Source of the DNA: Macrobrachium rosenbergii
Lineage: Eukaryota > Arthropoda > Malacostraca > Decapoda > Palaemonidae
Direction: 5' to 3'
DNA: 64,000 nt
Assembly: GCF_040412425.1 (NCBI RefSeq)
Contig: NC_089741.1
Span: 37,549,538-37,613,537 of the forward strand
The position numbers and the translations under genes are program-made. Under the pieces are notes generated by a model. The model had not been told where the DNA came from. It made no database searches and saw nothing but the letters and a program-made list of their open reading frames with translations. Positions 1 to 13,700 of this stretch are shown in pieces. Within the stretch, counting starts at the first letter, position 1; every line of letters starts with the position of its first letter.

Positions 1-483
1 CATCTGTTCTTGAATAAGGCACTACTTCTACTGAGCAAACTTAAATAGTAATAAACTTATGCTCAGCTGTGTAAACTTAAATGTTTATATTCATATTATA
101 TAGACTTCCATGATCAGAAGTTGTTTAAAATAGTACAGAATCCTGTATCTCATGTCAGAATTAGAAGGCTGCTCTATATGGTTTAATATATGCTGTACTT
201 TCTATCATGAGAATGGTTTTTTTATTTGTCTAATTTTGGATAATTTTTCAACATTATCCTGAACTATAAGTAGGAAAATGTTCTACATTCATAGACATTT
301 ATAGGCATTACAACACTTTAGAGCAAATTTTCATCATTTCAGCATAGATTTTCAAGTTTAACTGCATCTCAAGAGTCTCAAGAGTATTGGCAAGTTCTTA
401 ATATTAAAAAATTATTATTAATAATAATAAGTTCTTCCAGTTGTAATGAAACCACAAAGTCACACCTACTCTCTTTTACACAG

Positions 484-633
484 GTCTTGCTCGAAGAATC
501 TCTTCAAATGGGAGGTGAAAACCGAAGCACAATGAAGCAGAATTTGGATAGCAAAGTGGAAAGAGACAGACCCCAAGGAAAGAAGGCAATGCAGCTGGGG
601 AGTTCACAGACAGTGCAACCATCAAGGCTTGCT
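484..633 (+). CDS. Exon of unidentified plus-strand gene (partial)
   Basis: The acceptor is TTTTACACAG and the donor is GCT/GTAAGT. Only one of three frames is open across the 150 bases, and it enters and leaves in phase 0. It reads VLLEESLQMGGENRSTMKQN, then LDSKVERDRPQGKKAMQLGS and SQTVQPSRLA, a hydrophilic segment that I do not recognise. The 5' part of the gene lies outside the window. It converges on POLRMT. Confidence 0.5.
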
Positions 634-942
634 GTAAGTACTATTTCGCTATAGGATACTGTATTGTTCTGTCCTTTACAGGATAATCAGTGTTCATACC
701 ATACTTCAAAATTAAATTAAAGTCCATAATTCCAATACAGGTGTAATATTGTAGTTGAGTAAATTGCAGTACAGTATATAAAAATCATATTTGTAACACC
801 TCTTTTAGGCCTTAAAAGTGATGTATAAGCGACGTACCTCATATTTGCAATGTTCAGTATTTTCAAAAAGTGAGTTATAGGTTTGCATCAAAATATCCAT
901 ATAATTATAATAGCTAACCATTCTTTTTTTTTTGCATTTTAG

Positions 943-1020
943 TCCCTTTACAACTTCTACTTATTCTCTAAATGGAAATACGATGGTACATGTTGGTTCA
1001 TCAAACCAGGGACGAAATGA
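943..1020 (+). CDS. Probable last exon of the same plus-strand gene
   Basis: A strong pyrimidine tract and ATTTTAG precede it. In phase 0 it reads SLYNFYLFSKWKYDGTCWFI KPGTK and then TGA, about 25 residues. A second frame is open longer but does not fit the phase of the preceding exon. No family was recognised. Confidence 0.35.
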   Translation, partial: SLYNFYLFSKWKYDGTCWFIKPGTK

Positions 1021-1222
1021 TCACCGAAGTTTAGACTGCCATGGTTGCATATCAACAGCAAAATTTAAAAGATGTAATACTTCATGGTTTTTACAATTAA
1101 TCATTTAAGCCCTAGTGCTAAGCTGACAGTACATATAAATACTTTTCCGGTTTTCCATTGTTTTTGGGTACATATAAATACTTTTCCGGTCTTCCATTGA
1201 TTTTGGGTCATCTTAATTTTTA

Positions 1223-1228
1223 AATAAA
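1223..1228 (+). promoter_or_regulatory. Candidate polyadenylation signal for the plus-strand gene
   Basis: AATAAA lies about 200 bases after the proposed stop at 1020. It sits just downstream of a 39-bp near-perfect tandem duplication (about 1131-1209), and an A11 run follows at 1240. Confidence 0.4.
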
Positions 1229-1591
1229 CAGCTAAGCTTTAAAAAAAAAAATACTCTGCAACCCAAGAAACTGCTGTGAAAGTTAATTCTCGCTGTAATT
1301 TCAAAGGCAAAATGAATTCTGAAGACTGCAAAATTCTAAAAGCTTTCCTGGAAACTACAAAACTTCGAGAAAAGTAACAAATTGTCAGTAACTCTGAAAC
1401 TTAAAAGTTACTCTGAGGCATACCCCACATTGCTCTTAAAGTCATTACGAGAACAACTATGCCAGTAACAAGATTACAATACTCACAAAAACAATTCATT
1501 GGTACACAGACTTCATCATCAGTGTCCTAATGGGGGACTTAATTACATGTTGGTCCCATGTTTTTCAACAGAAAAAGCACCATCTGACAAG

Positions 1592-1597
1592 TTTATT
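1592..1597 (-). promoter_or_regulatory. Candidate POLRMT polyadenylation signal
   Basis: AATAAA lies on the minus strand about 170 bases downstream of the POLRMT stop codon. It is the first canonical hexamer I see there, and it leaves about 330 bases to the polyadenylation signal of the convergent plus-strand unit. Confidence 0.5.
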
Positions 1598-1764
1598 GCA
1601 ACGCTGTGGAAAGAAAACCCAACAAGAGCAGGCATTTGAGTTGCTAATGAAACCATTCAGGACAAAATGTCGTCAACATTCTACACTGATTTCATGGACA
1701 TGAACAATCATATGTCCATTATGGCTGAAAGACTGCATTTACCAAAAATTCTCCATTTTTAAAC

Positions 1765-1894
1765 TCAACTGAAGAAGTAAGTACTTTTCAGTACTTCACT
1801 GATGTCAAATTTCCCTTTTCTTGGGATCGTGTTCAGCAATGTATTGACCTTCATTTTGGCAGTGTCTTTCGCTGATCCATCATGAGCGAAGTCT
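1765..1894 (-). CDS. POLRMT: POLRMT exon 15 (C-terminus and stop)
   Basis: It reads [20 protein letters not shown], then [19 protein letters not shown] and TGA. The terminal FDxxxVxxSTYFFS is the conserved C-terminus whose last residues support the active site in this family. The acceptor is ATCTTTACAG. A 2.2-kb intron separates it from exon 14. Confidence 0.95.
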
Positions 1895-4800
1895 CTGTAA
1901 AGATAAAAATTAGGTATTAAGATTGAGGAACTTCTACAACTTAAACAAAATGCTAAAACGGAAGGATAAGCAAAATGTAATTGTTTATAAACATATGTTC
2001 CTAAGGGTCAACATCTTGCTAGCACTTGTTTCTCTTAATGTCCTACATTATCAATATTTTCTTTATTATCTGCATGGGCTTGACATTTTATATTACTGCA
2101 GGCTTCATGAATGTTCGTCTCTTTGCAGCTTCACATACGTACCTTGTTTTCCAAGTTTGTCAAGATGGCGGAGATTTTGCAATCTCCATTGCCTCTCCTA
2201 CCTTTACTGGCAAGTGATCAGTAATTTGAACTCTTCACACCATCCTTTACTTTTTATCTGGGTAGCAGAAGGCAAGGCATTCTTTAGTCTGCTTCCTCAT
2301 CTTGGATTACAACCATATATTTTCTCTTGGTTTAAAGTTACTTTCATCCTTTGAAAACTATAGCCCCATCTGGTGTACCCATTTGCTCTAACTGCCTATG
2401 GCTACACTGGTTAATTTTTCTTGGCCTGGTTCACTCAATCGGTGATTACTGCTGTGCCCCAGACTGGTGTTAAATGCAAGTTTACAGGTTACACTGGTCA
2501 ATAAAGGTTGGCTTAGTCCAGCACTAATCTTCAACACTTTTTCTCATGTTGATGAATGATAAAGCTGTCACAAGTCAACATAAGTTTAATGCTTTGTGTC
2601 AGCTGTTCTAATTGCTTATCCAACTATAGGCAGTCAACAAAGAAAATGGTTACAAATGGAAGTTCTTGATCCTCTTCAATCATGGAATTCTTGACTCTGA
2701 TGGTGGATTAAATAATAAAATTTAAGACAAGTACAGCTCACAAATTTTAAGCAACATCTTTGTAACAAAACTGCATACATGATGGGTTTCCAGGCGGCTT
2801 CTTGCTAGGCTTGGTGACTGCTGTTTGATTAATATCAAGATGAGTACAAGTCACAAAAGTTTAAGCATCTCCTCTTTGTGACAAAGTTGCACACAAGATG
2901 GGTTTCCAGGTAGTTTCTTGCTGGACCTGGTTATTGCTGTTTGATAAATTTCAAGACTAGTACAGGTCTTACATTTTAGAAGCTTATTTAACTTCTTTTC
3001 ATGTGCAGGTTTTTGCATCATTGATTTCAATTGATTTTTGCTGGGCCTGGTTGTCCTGTTCAGCCGCCTGATACAAACCTGCTGCCAAACTTCAAGGTCC
3101 CAGATGTGGTGAAACCAAATTAAGTGCAGAGTTTCCTAGCAATAAAATGACACGTTTTCAGCTAACCCTAGTCTAAAAATGCAACATGATGATCTTGTTA
3201 AACTACACATAACAGGATATGATCTACATAACACTTGCGCTGCTGGTTCTTCCTTTTCAGTTCTATGACCAGCAAGTTTCAAGCTCTTGGGAAAAGTCAT
3301 CTATACCTTGTTGATGATTCGTTTATCATCTCCCCACGCGCGAAAGCGCCCAAATCTTAAGCCTGATTACCATATGTCGAAGGAAGTCAATGCAAGAGTT
3401 CAACCACACCAAATCATGGTTCATCTACTGAACAAGAGCAGTCCTCAGAGATTGTCAACCACGAGTCATCTACAGTACTATGATAACTAGGTTATCATTG
3501 TACCTCAAAGGCAAAATTCTGAGGAGTTACAACAATATACTTCCTCCTAGGAAGATAAAGGACAATGTATAACAGGGTAATGAAAGACACTGTCTCTGAA
3601 CAGACTTATCGTACATTGAACCAATGGCTATATACTGAGGCTCTGAAAGCCACAACACTGTCAAGTGTTGTAAAATGACAGCAGGAAGACAAATTTTAAA
3701 TCTACATCCTCACATGGGAGGTCTCTTTCCCCTTTCCTGAGAAAGTTAGCCTGGACAATATTTAACCTGCATAACTTAAGTTCTGAATGCCATCTTTTTT
3801 TTTTTACAAGTGCTGGAATTAATTGAGCCTCATCCAGTGTTTTGGTTTAGCTGCAATTGCTACTGAGTCATGCGTCGACTCATGCATCAAGTATGACTGG
3901 CTCGTCTTCATTGTGCTAAGAATAAATGTCCTCTCTGGTGGTGGTGAACAAAGTGTGTGTGCAACCATGTATAGTGTAAAGGTAAGAAAAAAATTTTGAA
4001 CTGTCGGTAATCTATCTACTGAAAGTTACTTAAATGCAACAGGAAGTCCTTTGATCTATGGAAAAAATGTGTAAAACAAATTCTTTACAAACAGAGTCGT
4101 AACTTGACATTTTACTCACTTGTATTCAAAGCTGAATCGTTTCTTCAAGTCACTGGATAAAGTTTCAAGAATGGGTTCACTATGTAGAGCAACAAACTGC
4201 TCCCGACATACCTGTAATAAAACGGGTTGCGTTTAAAAACAGGACAAAAACAGTCACTTCTTTTGCAAATCCCCTATACTCTATATTTCAAGTCTTGTTA
4301 AAGGAAAAAGCATTATTTATCAAGAAGCAATTCTAGTAACTAAACTTCATCAAATAATATGATCCCTTACAAACATGACATAAGCAATCAAGTCACTTCT
4401 TTTGCAAATCCCCTATCCTCTAAGTTACTACTTTTGCAAATCTCTTATCCTTGAAGTTACTTCTTTTGCAAATCTCCTATCCTCTACATTTCAATTATTG
4501 TTAAAGGATAAAACAATATTTGTCGAGAGAAAATTCTAATGATTAAACATTATGTAAATGATCCCTTGCATCTTTAACAACTTGGGGCAACATCAGCTAC
4601 TCCGGTACTTGTCCTCATATATTTTGCTTTTCCTTTTCACCAGGTAATACAGTTACGTGCCCCTGGAAAACTACTTTCTTTACCAGGTTCAGTTACGTGG
4701 CATCAACGGATCAACGGAAGATGCATGTGTCCAGAAGCAGTCGTGAACAGAGATGAACGAGAAATCTGCTTTCTGAGAGTAGATAGAGGTGAGCATCATG

Positions 4801-7800
4801 TGGGACGAATCTAACGAGTGAATGAAATTTGGAGGAAAGGCATTCTTCTGCTTCATTGTGTTTGGCTGCCTGTAAAAAGAAATAAAATTAAAACATCGAT
4901 TTACTGTTTAACCTTAAAAATCTAATGTACATCACTAATGGTTAGGTAAGCTTAAAAGAAAAACATGCGCATTTTTAACAGTAAACTGGTTGATTACTAA
5001 AAGTAACAGTTGAATACAAAGAGTAATATGAATTTGACAAGTTGCACCAATAAATAAAACCACCTTTACTTAAGTTTTACAGCCCATCAGTGTTCAAGCA
5101 CACTAAGAAAACTTCATTATCTTGCCTATCAAAAAATGTGGAAACTATCAATGCAAAACCACTAATACAAATGTTACTTTGAAAATGGTTTACCAGAGTA
5201 AATCAGACCAATTTCCAATGATGATAAAATTAACACTAAATCCAAACAACTAAAATATTTAATTTCATTGTTTACCAGAATGCAAACTTGACACAGAGTA
5301 GTTGTAAAACAAAACATTCAATATACTACTCATTATTTCTTTGAAATTTCTCTCATATAAACCCTCTTGACCACTAGAATGGCAAGGAAAATGGAGAATC
5401 TCACCCGCTGGCAATCGTGAACCCGTCGAGGAATTTTGTTGGTAAATAAATTTGGTTTACTGGGAGTTCAGCTTCAAGTGCAAAACCAACCTAAAAAAGA
5501 CCTTTCTCTTTGAGATAAAATTCAAAACAATAAGGGAAAAAATCTTACATGATATAATCAATGTTGAGAGTCATTCCCAGTTTCACTGTAGGGCATTTCT
5601 CACTCAAGGGAACTGTGTAGTGCTGAACCACTGGAAAACCTAAAGGCGTCACCCATTCCATGTTCTGACGACATGTCTGGAAAGAAAGATTGTGTATTCA
5701 TGAATACTTTAAAGTACTTTATTTTATACATAAATCCACTCTCACCAAAATACCTTGTAACTGTCTAGGCTGTGCTCTATTCTATACAGAAATCCACTCT
5801 CAACAACAAAATACCTTGTGATTGTCTAGGCTGACATATAAGGTCCTTGCAGTTATCCAGTCAATCACTAACTTTGGTAAAATTCACGGTGGTAAAATTC
5901 ACTGCAAATGTAAATAACTTTTCTTGACCTAAGAATTTATTTAAACTTTAACATTTTTCCAGTTACACTGTAGTAAATACAGTACTGGATATGTCTTGGC
6001 TCTCTACTAATGGGACATTTTTATTTACCAGTAATATTTTCCTGCATTTTTGTACAAAAATTATTTTTGGTAAATTATTAGGTAATAAACCGTGAATTTT
6101 AATGTTCCAATATGTTAATAGCAAACATTTAAAGCCTTTTTAACTTTTGTAATTAAAAAGCTCAAGTATTATACATATATACCACTGATTAAAAACCAAA
6201 TGTCTTTTACACTCCAACTTCAAGGAAAGGGATTCCTAAACGATACACTGTTTAGTTTGTCAACCACATACCCCTGCAACTGGATCTGCTAACCAATCGG
6301 CAAACATTTAAAATGATTCAGTTACCTTCAAGACCTGAAGAAGTGTGTACCAACTTATTAAGACCAGCTGTTTGTGCCTGGGAACTCAAATGATTCAGAA
6401 ATTAGGCTCAAGTGATAAGGACTTTAATAAAGATATGCTTTTAGCCATCTTCTGGTGGTTCTTCATTTTTATACTAATTACTATTGTGTTGAGTAAAACA
6501 CTGTGTCAGTCGGCTGAACAATGCCCTATCATACCCTGTGTAGTTTTAAGCACAAAATCTGGGATCAACTGGTAAAAAATCTGTGTATGTTACAGAACAC
6601 TAGCTGTATTGTAGTAACAAGCTTGCCATTAAATTAAACTTTATACATAAATAGTATGGGATATCTGACACAACTTGCAATATCAACTTCAGAGCTACTT
6701 TGTGTTGTACAAATGATTATGAGCCATGAAGGTAAAAGAACTCAGCCCTCACACAATAGTAGTCTGGCTGAGCACTCCAATAATACTGACACTATACAAT
6801 ACAGTAAAACATGTTTTGGGCTATTATCATCATCCTTAAACTTGCTATTGTATAACTTCCAGATCCTCTAATGAGTTAGCAATTTAAATAAGCATAAAAT
6901 TTCTCCAAACTATCAGCTTGTAAGACATAATACTATACCTTGGAAACCATCCGTGCAAGATCAGTAAACCAATCTTGAATCTCCTTGGCAGAAGTGAACA
7001 TTTGCTCTAAACTATGGAAGGTTTTCTGGACTAGGTACTGTGATGCAGCCCAAACACGGTTAGGTGGGAAGTCCAAATCTGTAATTAATTATAAATATTA
7101 GCTAAAAGTTGTAGACATCAATACAGAAAATTACTATTACTATATTAATACTGTGGCTCCACTGAGCATTGCTGCTCATGGTTGCATGCAACTTATGGTG
7201 TCAAATGCCTTTCCTCACTTTTTTTTTGTTTTTCACTGTTTGACAAAAATCAGACTAAACAGAACTGGAATCAATGAGTTGTTACAGAAACTATATATTG
7301 TACAAAACAACTGCCATATTACAGTATATACAATATATTCATGTATCTCTTGATGGTAACTGCTACTTCCATTTCAGTTATTTTGATTGTCAGTTCCCTA
7401 TAAACAAAATTGGAATGCTTTAGTTCCTGCCTCTAGTTCTCTCTCTGTCTATTTGTTAGTTTATGATACTTAATCATAACAGATTATCATTAGCATAATT
7501 GTGTAAGGAAATCCAACTAAAAAAAGCCATATAAGAAGGAACTACAACTTAACACTGCTGTATAAGAAGAAATTGCACCTCAAAAAAGGTGTATAAGAAG
7601 GAACTGCAACTCAAAAAAAGCAGTATAAGAAGGAACTGCAGCTCAAAAATGCTGTACAAGAAGGAACGGCAACTCAAAAATGATGTATACAAAGGCGCTG
7701 CAACTCAAAAAAGCTGTATAAGAAGGACCTGCTAAACAAAAAAGCTGTATAAGAAGGACCTGCTAAGCAAAAAAGCTGTATAAGAAGGACCTGCTCTGTA

Positions 7801-10416
7801 TAAGAAGGACCTGCTAAGCAAAAAAGCTGTATAAGAAGGAACTGCATCTCAATAAAGCTGTATTCAGAAGAAACTGCAACTCAAAAAAGCTGTATAAGAA
7901 GGAACTGCAACTCACAGTACAGTGCAGTACAGACCTTTTAGCTGTCTCTCTATTTGGAGTCTTGCACCAAACCTCGTAACACCATACACTGTGGTCATTA
8001 CAGTCTGCTTGATTACTTTTCGTTTGACGTAACCTTCGAGCATCTGTGCTATCTCATTCCCAGCAGCAGCATCTTTCAGTCGCTCAAGTTCCACTAGTTC
8101 GGCTACGGCTGAGTAAACGTCCTGCAAATGGAACAACCTGATAGAGTACTTGCATATTTGCAAATTTTAACTAGAAACACCACACTACTTACAAGCATTC
8201 AACTTACAAACATTCAGATATAAACAAATGAGATCTCAATTTAAAATTGTGTTCAGAGCACTCCCCTTTGCCACCCATAAGTTCAAATTTTGTTTTGAAC
8301 ACCTATTCTGTACATATAGTACTGTATGTACAGTGTATTATGTTTTAGAATGAAAAACATGCAGTACTGTATTAATTTTATATCATACTGTATTTAAATA
8401 GGCATGAAGAGTACAGTAACCACCTTACAAAAAATTCAACATGTCAACAGCCATCCGAAACATAACTCGTTTGTAAGTAGGGTGGTGTCTGTACATGTAT
8501 TACTTCTTATAGGGTTTGCCCAAAAGAATTTTTTCTCAATTGAGGAGTGAAAATTGCAGTATGGTCAAGTTAAAGAAGTTGGCAAGTTGAGTAGACCAAA
8601 GGCATGTAATAGCTAAAAATTAAGGGATGCCATCATACTTGTATAAATTATCAAACCCTACCATCATGGGAAAAAAATGAGATTGACTGACAATTAAAAC
8701 AAAACAGTGCATTACTGCCCTAAAACAATTACCTTGTATCTTATAATTTACTTACATTTTTATCTTTTCATTTATTAATTTCTTAATTTATTTTTCCTTT
8801 CCTAATAACCAATCTCTTCTTTCTGCATTTCCTATTACCTTATGTTACTTCTTGCAAATGAACAACATATTCTTTGGAAACTAGAATTTCAAGTCAATGG
8901 CCCCTGTGGGATTACACATGAATAGGGTTCATCTTCTAAATAATAATAATAATTAAACAATTATTTAACAATGAATCCAGACAGGGCAAAAATATCGGAC
9001 TTTACATTTGTTAGTAGAGACCTGCTTCACACACGATCTTCGTACATGTACCAAAACTGTTACAGATTTGTAGCAATGGAGATGTGTTCAAGGTTAAGGA
9101 TATAAACATGATATGACAAGGGTATTTAATTAACATCTGCCTGCCAATATCTGCTTGGCAAGCTAAGAATGTCTTCACTCATTTATGTAGTCCCTCATAT
9201 ACTATGTAGTGGACATTAGCTAACAACTCCAGCAGTCTCCATGAAGTACCTGAGCAATGTCAGATTGCATATAAAAGTACTCCTAAAACTCATGCATGCA
9301 CACCTGAGTGAAATATTGTTCTGAGAGACTGCTTTCATTCAACAGGGAAAAAAAAATGACATTCTTGGTGATTCTTCAACTTGAGCAAATGAAGGTCAAC
9401 AGTGGGGTCTACAATTCAATAAAACTTTCCCCTTGAGGTATAAAAGCAGTGCTGTTATTATGCAGATATACTATGTACTACTCCTCTGTAAACATACCCT
9501 CTGAAAACACCATGACAAGTACTGTACTGCCAATTCTTGAAGAGGACAGGGATTGAAGACAACCAAACACGTTTACAAGTAGCCATGAAAGTGTAATTTG
9601 TAAAATTCTAGAACCTGGTTTCAGTTGATATCTCCTGAATTCAGGTGTAACAGTTTTATTTTCTGTTCCCTCATATTTATTTATTTATCATCTCTTCCTA
9701 TAACCTGTCTCTCTCCGCTGGCTGATTTTCCTTTGGAGCCCTCTGAGTTTATATACAAGTCTGTTAACTCAGTCCATGAGGGTTTTCAGCTGAAGATTTA
9801 ATGAGCGAAAGAAAGAAAACTCTAAAATGTTACAATTTATAGGCTTTACAGTAGGTAAAAATATATTAGTTTTAATCCAACTTCTTCTTCTTTAAAATTA
9901 ACACAAAAAACATTACGATAGATAGAGAGTATACAATTTAGGCTGGAGGCCAAGCGCTGGAATCTACGAGGCCATTCAGTGCTGAACGGAAAACTGAGAG
10001 TAAGAGGTTTAAAGGGTGTAACAAGAGGAAAACCTCATAGATGCACTACCAAACAACTGTTAGAAGAGGGTGGAAAGTAAGATGGAAGAAAGAGTATGTG
10101 AAAGGGGGTAGAGTAAAAAGAATGAAAGGCTGCAGCCTCGCCCATGAGGGTCGCTGTATAGAACTCACGTATCATTTACAGTGCACTGCACGAGGTGCAC
10201 TGATGACATTAAACCCACCCCCCAAAAAGGCAGTAACCATACATGAATAACTCACCTGGGGAACAACACTCGGTGCCAAATTAACAGATGCCGCACCAGC
10301 AATGTCTCGGCCCAAGGCTGCATAATGTTGCAGCCCGTTGCATGAGCCATCCTGATGGATTGCTAGATGACACACATACTCCTCTGGATTTTTGCAACGT
10401 AGGGCTGCTGTTAGCT

Positions 10417-10502
<86 letters not shown>

Positions 10503-10666
10503 TGATAATAGAATGGCCGTCTGGATTCCGTTGATTTTGCACTGCAAAATGATGGCACCAGGTAAATTATACAAGCTCAAGAAGTAAATTCTGTGTAATT
10601 TACCTGCTTAAAAGAAATGGCTGTCTGGTCATGCCAATGAAGTTTGTTTGAGAGGTCTTATTCCGA

Positions 10667-10714
<48 letters not shown>

Positions 10715-13700
10715 TTTCATTAAAAAGAATGGCTGTCTGGATGCCATTAAGTTCATACCGCAATTTCTCGATCTCTCAAATGAGTTTCTTTGTAGCAGAA
10801 GGTAAATTATATGACAGTTATCCACAGTTCATTTACTCCTCAATGTTTTGGTAGCTCTCTCTACCATTTACCGAAAGGTGAATGAAGCCAGAGGTACAAT
10901 TATCTTGTATTTATTCACACAAATGGGTTTACAAAAATTTTAAGCAGTTTTTGGTTGCTGTCAAAACCAGGGGAGGAAGGAGGGAGTTTGCATTCTCATT
11001 TGAGAGACTGAGAAATTGCAAAATAAACTCAATGGCATCCAGACAGCCATTCTTTTAATGAGGTTTACTTGAAAGAAGGTCTTCCAAAATAATAATTATT
11101 ATAATAATTTACATCAACACTTTGTAAAAGGGCTATACAATGCAGGTTTTACTTAAATGTTCAGTACTGAATTTTCCGTGATTATTAAAAGAAAACACAA
11201 GGAAAATAAAAGAATAATAATACTAATAATAATAATTATTTACAATGCAGTTTGTACTTAGCGTTCAAAACTGCATTCTAAGTGATTACTGAAAAAACTA
11301 TGAGGAAAATAGGAGAAAAATAATAATAAAATAACAATAGTTTACAATTTAGTTTTTACTTACTATTCAGTACTGAATTCTCAGTGATTACTGAAAAAAA
11401 TAACATGAAGAAAACACCAAGTCATTACAGTACCTCTTTACAGGCAGCCAAAGTCTGCCAAGGTTCATCACTCTTGGTCCACCACTTTTTCCCTGTTAAC
11501 GGATTATCAGCGGAGTCCATGATGTCATCTAGCACAGTTTCGCAATACTTTAACCGGTCCTCTACAGACTCCCGCTTCACAAACCCAGTCAAGTTGATGA
11601 GATGCAGCTGAAAGACAGAAATCATTACTCATTAAACTAACCGTTTGGATTCTATAAAATTCTGATAAGCATGTTTTCACCAAGACTTGTAAACAGTGAT
11701 ACAAAGTCTACCAATATACCAACTAATGTTCTCAGTTTTTCAAGAGGAATGAATGAGATTACAAAGACAATATACAATTGAACTAATTACCAATCATTCA
11801 GCAACCCATCCACATTGACTTATTAAAAAAAACATCAGTTACAATACACAGAACGTTAAACCCTTTGTCCTTGGACAGGGATAGTGCTGACAGTATATTG
11901 CAAAGGATGCAACCTTTTTCATTCCTTTTCAAATATCGATGATTCTATACATGACTCTTTTGGAAAGGATTAACATGGCTCAGTCACAAGATTCAAAAGC
12001 TTCATTCGTCATTTGTGGAGACTGTAATGTATAGCATAATGAGTGGCTAAATAATACCTCCGTTCAAAGGTCCTAGCGCTTGGTCTTTGTCCTAAATTTT
12101 ATATTCCAGTTCCAGTTAATCTTAATGAAGAAAACATATTAAAGAGTAAATTACTCAAATAATTCTGGACAAAATCATGATTAGCTTTACCTTCAACCAC
12201 CACAGACCTCTGGGACCTAGTTTTTCACCTCGGGCGAAGTAGAGCAGGGAACGAAAAACGTCTGAGCTCATGTGGTTAATATGCGGCGGGAGAGGATAAA
12301 CTCTGCCGCGGAAATCCATGTTGTGTGGAAACCAGATGATTCTGTCCCTGAACTGAAAAAACAAAACAAATTTCAGAAATTTCCTCAGGGAGACATTTAA
12401 AATCAATTGATCATAAGGAGCATTTTTATGTTTGGTAACATTTTGACTCAACCACTCTCATTTCCTAAACAGTGCGAGGCGTCTAGAAGCTGAAAATTAA
12501 AAGGAGCAAATAGGATGATCCTCAAAATATAAAAAGTCTTAAATACACTGGAAGCATTAAAAAGTCAAAATATAACTGAGCAACAAGAAAATACTGTATA
12601 ACCAAAACCATATAAACCTCTTGAAGACAGACGTCCAGGAAGATTAATTTTTCATAATTTTAGGTATTAAATATGGTAGTGCTAAATTTTCATTGAGTGA
12701 CATCCACCATATAGGGGGTAATGCCATCAGTGCACCTTACACAGTGTACTGTACGCAGTAAAGGTTCTGTGCAGCATTCCTATGGCCCCTAGCTACAACC
12801 TTTTTTGTTCCTGTTACTGTAACTCAATTCATATTCTCTTTCTTCCAATATACTCTCCACTCTCTCCTAACTATTGTTTCATAGTGCACCTGGGAGGTTT
12901 TCCTCCTGTTACACCATTAAAACCCATTTACTCTCAATTTCCCTTCAGCCTAAATTTTATATTCCATTCCATTAACTGATACCAGTCAGCTTTTGAAGTG
13001 ACAACAAATTTAAATATCTTGCCATACAAGTATTCAACAAAGGACTCATTAGCACAAGGACTTACATGATTAGCAAAAGACAACTTATACAAGGCATCAC
13101 ACCAGAGAGAGAACATCTCCGATTTCTTCTTGTTGTAATCTAGTCGCTGGCGAAGAATCTGCTTCTTCTCCGTACTGCTCATGTGAGACTTGATCTTGGG
13201 TGGCACCGGGCATTCCGTAACTGGTGGGGGAATGTCCATCTCTTCCCAACCTTTGTTGTTGAAGACCTGTAAAGCATAAATTCTAGTTAATCTCAAAATT
13301 ACACTACTGCTTACTTTTAGATCTCAAAATTACATTGCTGCTTACTAAATACAGCATCATCCATCATCAATTTTGCTTTCCATCGTCTATTTTGCAAAAC
13401 CTTCTCCATCACCATAAAGCAACTCTCCTTGTATTTTATAATTTACATTTTGATCTACTTATTTATTTAATGTGTTAATTTACTTTTTCTTTTCTCATAA
13501 CTGATCTCTTCTTTCAGTATTTCCTATTGCCTTCTGTAACTTCTTTCAAATGCACTCCGTATTCTTTGGAAGCTTCAATTTCAAGTCAATGGCCCCTGTA
13601 GCCTTGTTTCATATGAATAGGGTTATCTTCTGAGCAATTAAATAACGATATCCCAACCAAGGAAAAAAAAACCCTTAATGCGTCAATAACCAAGTAATGT

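Noticed and set aside
1923..2354. 143-codon plus-strand open frame
   Set aside because: It lies antisense in POLRMT intron 14, with hydrophobic random-looking composition and no splice or family evidence.
3060..3122. Plus-strand stretch reading [20 protein letters not shown] then stop, after a pyrimidine-rich CAG
   Set aside because: It looks like a last exon, but no upstream exon could be linked. It falls within a degenerate repeat and inside POLRMT on the other strand.
10172..10587. Open frames with poly-Leu or poly-Ile runs
   Set aside because: These are translations of the AAT/ATT microsatellite. Only the exon 9 part is coding.
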